From contig NZ_BDAG01000007.1 in the NCBI RefSeq assembly GCF_002091715.1, forward strand, positions 62,001 through 126,000: 64,000 nucleotides of DNA, given 5' to 3'. The notes beneath the pieces were generated by a model that was not told where the DNA came from, searched no databases, and saw only the letters and a list, made by a program, of their open reading frames with translations. Positions 60,683 through 64,000 of this stretch are shown in pieces; the first letter of the stretch is position 1, and each line of letters starts with the position of its first letter. Position numbers and translations under genes: made by a program. The DNA comes from Pseudomonas migulae NBRC 103157. GTDB lineage: Bacteria > Pseudomonadota > Gammaproteobacteria > Pseudomonadales > Pseudomonadaceae.

Positions 60683-62014
60683 TCACCACCACTGCGCGCG
60701 ATGGGAACCCAATTCGGAAGCCGGAATCGCCCACTGCAACGGCGTTCCGGTGATCTTCAGCGGCACTTGCAACCGATGCGCCGGGCCCCATGGCGTCTGC
60801 TCAACCAACAAGCCCTGATCGTTTTCATCCTCTGCCCGCAAGGCCTCGGCTGTGCCTGCGCCATGTTCAATCAACAACTTCGCCGTCCGCGCCAACGACA
60901 ATCGCGCCGATCCTCCCCGTCCCAACAAGGTGATCGCCGCAGCCGCCATCAAATACCCGGTCGCATGATCCAGCGCTTGCACCGGCAAGGGCGTCGGCTT
61001 GTCCGATTTCTTCCACTGCATCCCCGCCTCGGCAATCCCGCTGCTCATCTGCACCAGGCTGTCGAAGCCGCGACGGTTCTGCCATGGCCCACTCCAGCCG
61101 TAGGCGTTGAGGCACACATCAATCAGGTCGGGCGCCAGTTTTTGACGCTCGGCGACACCGTAACCGATTTTTTCCAATGCGTCGGCGCGGTAGCCGTGGA
61201 GCAAAATGTCGGCGTCCTTGAGCAAGCTTTCAAATACTGCGCGATCAGTCTTGTCGTGCAGGTCCAGTCTTGCGCAACGTTTGCCCAACGTGACTTCCGG
61301 CACCACGCCCGGTTCATTCCAGGTCGGTGGGTCGATGCGTAAGACATCGGCGCCCAGGCCCGCGAGAAAACGACTGGCGATAGGCCCCGCGAGCACGCGT
61401 GTGAGGTCCAGCACCTTGATCCCGGCCAGCGGTTGCGCCACCGAGCCTTTCCACGATTTTCGCTGTTGCGGGTGACCGGCTCTGAACTGAATCAACGGCT
61501 CGGCGTTCACGGCCAAACCTTGTGGATGCGTTTGCCATTGCGCCCAGCTACGCATTTCAGCGGCGCAGCCACCGGCGTCGACCACGGCCTGTTCCAGATC
61601 ACTTTTCGCCCATTGCGCCACCTTGCTCGCCACGTCTGCGCGGTCGGCACACGCGCCGAGCACGCTTTCGGCGGCCGCGCGGTGATGAGGTGCGTTGGTA
61701 TGCAGGCGGATCCAGCCATCCTTGGTCGCATAGTCGCCGGCAACCGCGTCCCACAACGGAGGAACGCTCCAGCCGACGGGGCGGATCGACGTTGCGAACC
61801 AGAAAGAGGCCAGGCGCCGGTCGACTTCAAGGTTGGGCAAGCGCCCGGTCTGCTGCTGCAACCATTCGCTGGCAGCCTGGCCGGCGGCGGCGATGCTCGC
61901 GCAGGCGAGGTCGGTGACGGCAAACGCCGAGGGCAGGGCGCCACTCGAGGTGAACGCAATCGGGGTGTGGGGCAAGCCGAGTGCGGCTTGAATGGACGTG
62001 AGTAAACCAGTCAT
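60683..62014 (-). CDS. Class III CoA-transferase (CaiB/BaiF family) with unusual domain order
   Basis: A 443-residue protein. The usual N-terminal start of the family (PLAGIKVLDLTRVLAGPIASRF) is only found at residue ~194. The first ~190 residues (from GLPHTPIAF; later KDGWIRLHTNAP and QLAQW-like parts) resemble the family's C-terminal/small-domain part. The rest has GADVLRIDPP, DILLHGYRADALEKIGYG and GFDSLVQMSSGIAE. Family members move CoA between carboxylic acids; the substrate is unknown. GGAGGGCC precedes the ATG at 62014. A circular-permutation-like or fused arrangement is inferred by eye only. Confidence 0.82.
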   Translation of the reverse strand: MTGLLTSIQAALGLPHTPIAFTSSGALPSAFAVTDLACASIAAAGQAASEWLQQQTGRLPNLEVDRRLASFWFATSIRPVGWSVPPLWDAVAGDYATKDGWIRLHTNAPHHRAAAESVLGACADRADVASKVAQWAKSDLEQAVVDAGGCAAEMRSWAQWQTHPQGLAVNAEPLIQFRAGHPQQRKSWKGSVAQPLAGIKVLDLTRVLAGPIASRFLAGLGADVLRIDPPTWNEPGVVPEVTLGKRCARLDLHDKTDRAVFESLLKDADILLHGYRADALEKIGYGVAERQKLAPDLIDVCLNAYGWSGPWQNRRGFDSLVQMSSGIAEAGMQWKKSDKPTPLPVQALDHATGYLMAAAAITLLGRGGSARLSLARTAKLLIEHGAGTAEALRAEDENDQGLLVEQTPWGPAHRLQVPLKITGTPLQWAIPASELGSHRAQWW

Positions 62015-62101
62015 CGAAGGCCCTCCGGAACGAGAGCCCGAGCATAGATCAAAACACGGGGCCGTTAGATGAAAACGCCAGAAGCCCGCCGAACGCGAAC
62101 T

Positions 62102-62191
62102 TGTAGGCGCCGGCTTGCTGGCGATAGCGGTGTGTCAGTTGACATCAACGTCGGCTGACATTCCGCTATCGCCAGCAAGCCGGCTCCTACA
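62102..62191. repeat. REPIN, family 2 with family 1-type loop
   Basis: TGTAGGCGCCGGCTTGCTGGCGATAGCG and its inverse surround a loop GTGTGTCAG...CTGACATTC that is characteristic of the family 1 REPINs; between the CoA-transferase and chemoreceptor genes. Confidence 0.9.
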
Positions 62192-62209
62192 GGGATTTGC
62201 GGTGTGGCT

Positions 62210-64000
62210 TTACACTCGAAATTGGTCCATCAATTTCATCTGGTGGTTGGTCAAGGCGTTGAGCTGGCTGCTGATCTGCGCCGATTCAGTGGCCTGGCCG
62301 GTCAGGGTTTCGGTGACGGTGCGGATCGCCGAGACGTTGCGGTTGACCTCTTCGGCCACGGCGCTTTGCTGTTCGGCGGCGCTGGCGATTTGCAGGTTCA
62401 TGTCGCTGATCACGGTGACCGCGTCGCTGATTTTGCTCAAGGCTTGCACGGCTTGCTGGATCTGCCCGGCGTTGCTGTGGGCCTGGGTCTGGCTCGAATG
62501 CATGGTGGCGACCACGCCGCGGGTGCCGGTCTGGATACGTTCGATGACGAGGCGGATTTCTTCCACCGAATCCTGGGTGCGTTTGGCGAGGTTGCGCACT
62601 TCGTCGGCCACCACCGCAAAGCCGCGACCGCTTTCCCCGGCACGGGCCGCTTCGATGGCGGCGTTCAGCGCCAGCAGGTTGGTCTGTTCGGCGATGCTGC
62701 GGATGACTTCCAGCACCGAACCGATTTGCTCGCTGTTGACCGCCAATGCTTCGACTTCGGTCACTGCCTTGCTGACTTCGTCGGCCAGTTGATTGATGTC
62801 GCGAGTGCTGCGTTCGATGATCGACATGCCATCGCGGGCCGATTGATCCGCACCTTTGGCCGCATTGGCCGCGCTCGAGGCACTGTTGGCGACTTCATGG
62901 GCGGTGGCGCTCATTTCGTTCGACGCGGTGGCCACCTGGTCGATTTCGCGGAACTGCACCTGCATGCCTTCGCTGGTCTGGCGGGCGATTTCCGAAGACT
63001 GGTCGGCGGTGCCACGGGCATCGGTGATGCTCTGTTTGATCTGGGCGATGGTCGGTTGCAGCTTGTCGAGGAAGCGGTTGAACCAGCTGACGAGTTCCCC
63101 CAGTTCATCTTTCTTGCTGTAGTGCAGGCGCTGCGTCAGGTCACCGTCGCCACTGGCAATCGCCTTGAGCATCTCGGCCACGCTGTTGATCGGCCGGGTT
63201 ATGCCCGATGCCGTCAGCCAGATCAGCAACAGACCGACGAGGCCGGCAGTGACCGCCACCAGCACGGCCTTGATCGTGCCGCTTTGCTGGGCATCATCGA
63301 GGACCGCTTGCAGCTTCACCGAATCGGCCAGCAGCACTTGTTTCGGCAGGTCGATCACCACGCCCCAGGCTTTGGAATCGCTGATCGGGCTGACCGGGTA
63401 CACCGCACGAATAAAATCACCTTGTTCGAGAATTTTCGGCGCGCCACCGCTGAGCAATTGCAGGACATCCTTGCCCTCTGCACCCAGGGTATCGCCGATA
63501 CTTTTGCCGACCTTGCTCGCGTCGACGCTGTAACCGGCGAGCACGCCGCTGCCGGAGACAATCAGCATGTGCCCGGCGCTGTTGAACAGATCACGCTGGG
63601 AGTCGACCGCCGCTGCCTGCAGGGCGTCGAGGGCGATGTCCACACCGACCACGCCAATGGATTTGCCGTCCACCAGCAGCGGAACGGAAATGGTGGTCAT
63701 CAGCATTTCCTTGCCGCCGACGGTGTCGGCATACGGGTCCAGCAGGCAGGTACGCTTGCTGTCGCGAGGGCAGGTGTACCAGCTGTTGTAAGGGGTGCCG
63801 CTGAGGCTCAAGGTGGTTTTGGTCATGTCGTCTTCGACCATGATCGTGTTGAGCGCGGTACCACCGGCGCGGCTCCAGTAACTGGCGAAACGACCGGCTT
63901 CGTTGGACTGGCGAGCGGCGTCATTGGCGAACTCGCTGTCCTTGCCGTCCAGCCCGTTGGGCTCGAACGCCAGCCAGATTCCCAGCACCTTGCTGTTGCG
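62210..64000 (-). CDS. Methyl-accepting chemotaxis protein (5' end outside the window)
   Basis: At least 596 residues. The frame is open through the right edge (before [13 protein letters not shown]), so the N-terminal transmembrane helix lies outside. The visible part has a dCache-type periplasmic region with [11 protein letters not shown] and [12 protein letters not shown], a TM near [19 protein letters not shown], a HAMP domain and a signalling hairpin with [17 protein letters not shown]. It ends with LMDQFRV, lacking a CheR-tethering pentapeptide. The sensor residues differ from the PctA set, so the ligand is not predicted; a TlpQ/McpU-like polyamine receptor is one possibility. Confidence 0.92.
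   Translation of the reverse strand, partial: RNSKVLGIWLAFEPNGLDGKDSEFANDAARQSNEAGRFASYWSRAGGTALNTIMVEDDMTKTTLSLSGTPYNSWYTCPRDSKRTCLLDPYADTVGGKEMLMTTISVPLLVDGKSIGVVGVDIALDALQAAAVDSQRDLFNSAGHMLIVSGSGVLAGYSVDASKVGKSIGDTLGAEGKDVLQLLSGGAPKILEQGDFIRAVYPVSPISDSKAWGVVIDLPKQVLLADSVKLQAVLDDAQQSGTIKAVLVAVTAGLVGLLLIWLTASGITRPINSVAEMLKAIASGDGDLTQRLHYSKKDELGELVSWFNRFLDKLQPTIAQIKQSITDARGTADQSSEIARQTSEGMQVQFREIDQVATASNEMSATAHEVANSASSAANAAKGADQSARDGMSIIERSTRDINQLADEVSKAVTEVEALAVNSEQIGSVLEVIRSIAEQTNLLALNAAIEAARAGESGRGFAVVADEVRNLAKRTQDSVEEIRLVIERIQTGTRGVVATMHSSQTQAHSNAGQIQQAVQALSKISDAVTVISDMNLQIASAAEQQSAVAEEVNRNVSAIRTVTETLTGQATESAQISSQLNALTNHQMKLMDQFRV

Overview
The window is ordinary chromosome from a fluorescent Pseudomonas, most likely of the P. 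fluorescens group. It has GC-rich coding DNA, MvaT in place of H-NS, GcsR, a PctA-type amino-acid chemoreceptor, OprD and the arginine deiminase pathway. Gene order repeatedly matches blocks I recall from P. aeruginosa PAO1, and gene gaps are littered with the two REP/REPIN families typical of this group. No CRISPR array, prophage, transposase or rRNA operon was seen.

Layout. 1-12 kb: SpoIIM/RDD membrane pair (cut by the left edge), sbcB, mvaT, purU, a small acidic ORF, a tight three-gene operon (glycosyltransferase, DUF2334 deacetylase, YbhN-type flippase-like protein), a PctA-like chemoreceptor and a HerA/YjgR-type ATPase. 12-24 kb: dciA, secA, argJ, a glutathione transferase, a Nudix-ThiE-like fusion, PduO-type cobalamin adenosyltransferase, an orphan PAS histidine kinase, a PanE/ApbA reductase, yajQ and an MscS channel. 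24-41.8 kb: oprD, a HIT protein, slyX, a membrane-fused cold-shock protein, dps, an RHH protein, an FmdB zinc ribbon, aspS, yebC/pmpR, ruvCAB, the complete tol-pal cluster (ybgC-tolQRAB-pal-cpoB), queE, queC and tRNA-Lys(UUU). 42-44 kb: nadA, a second RDD protein and a free-standing cold-shock protein. 44.4-52.4 kb: the glycine-catabolic locus gcvH-gcvP-sdaA-gcvT on the minus strand with its sigma-54 activator gene gcsR upstream. 52.5-59.7 kb: DUF5064 protein and arcDABC, facing a second ArcD paralogue. 59.7-64 kb: alkA, a rearranged-looking class III CoA-transferase and a chemoreceptor cut by the right edge.

Functional logic. The gcv locus turns glycine into C1-tetrahydrofolate plus ammonia, and SdaA removes serine to pyruvate. 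Between gcsR and gcvH I can read a GG-N10-GC sigma-54 promoter and three 18-bp TGTA(A/G/T)CG-N4-type sites, which fit the published GcsR target. arcDABC would provide anaerobic ATP from arginine and has an Anr-like box upstream. The Tol-Pal genes act in envelope constriction and outer-membrane integrity, RuvABC resolve Holliday junctions, and QueE/QueC make the preQ0 base of queuosine.

The best candidate for an undescribed system is the glycosyltransferase/deacetylase/flippase operon at 5.3-8.1 kb. Other points worth a look are the paired arcD genes, the REPs with symmetric 16-base insertions, the membrane-cold-shock fusion, and the gene-free ~900 bp between oprD and the HIT gene. Coordinates of starts are my choices from start codons and ribosome-binding sites. 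No database search was run.
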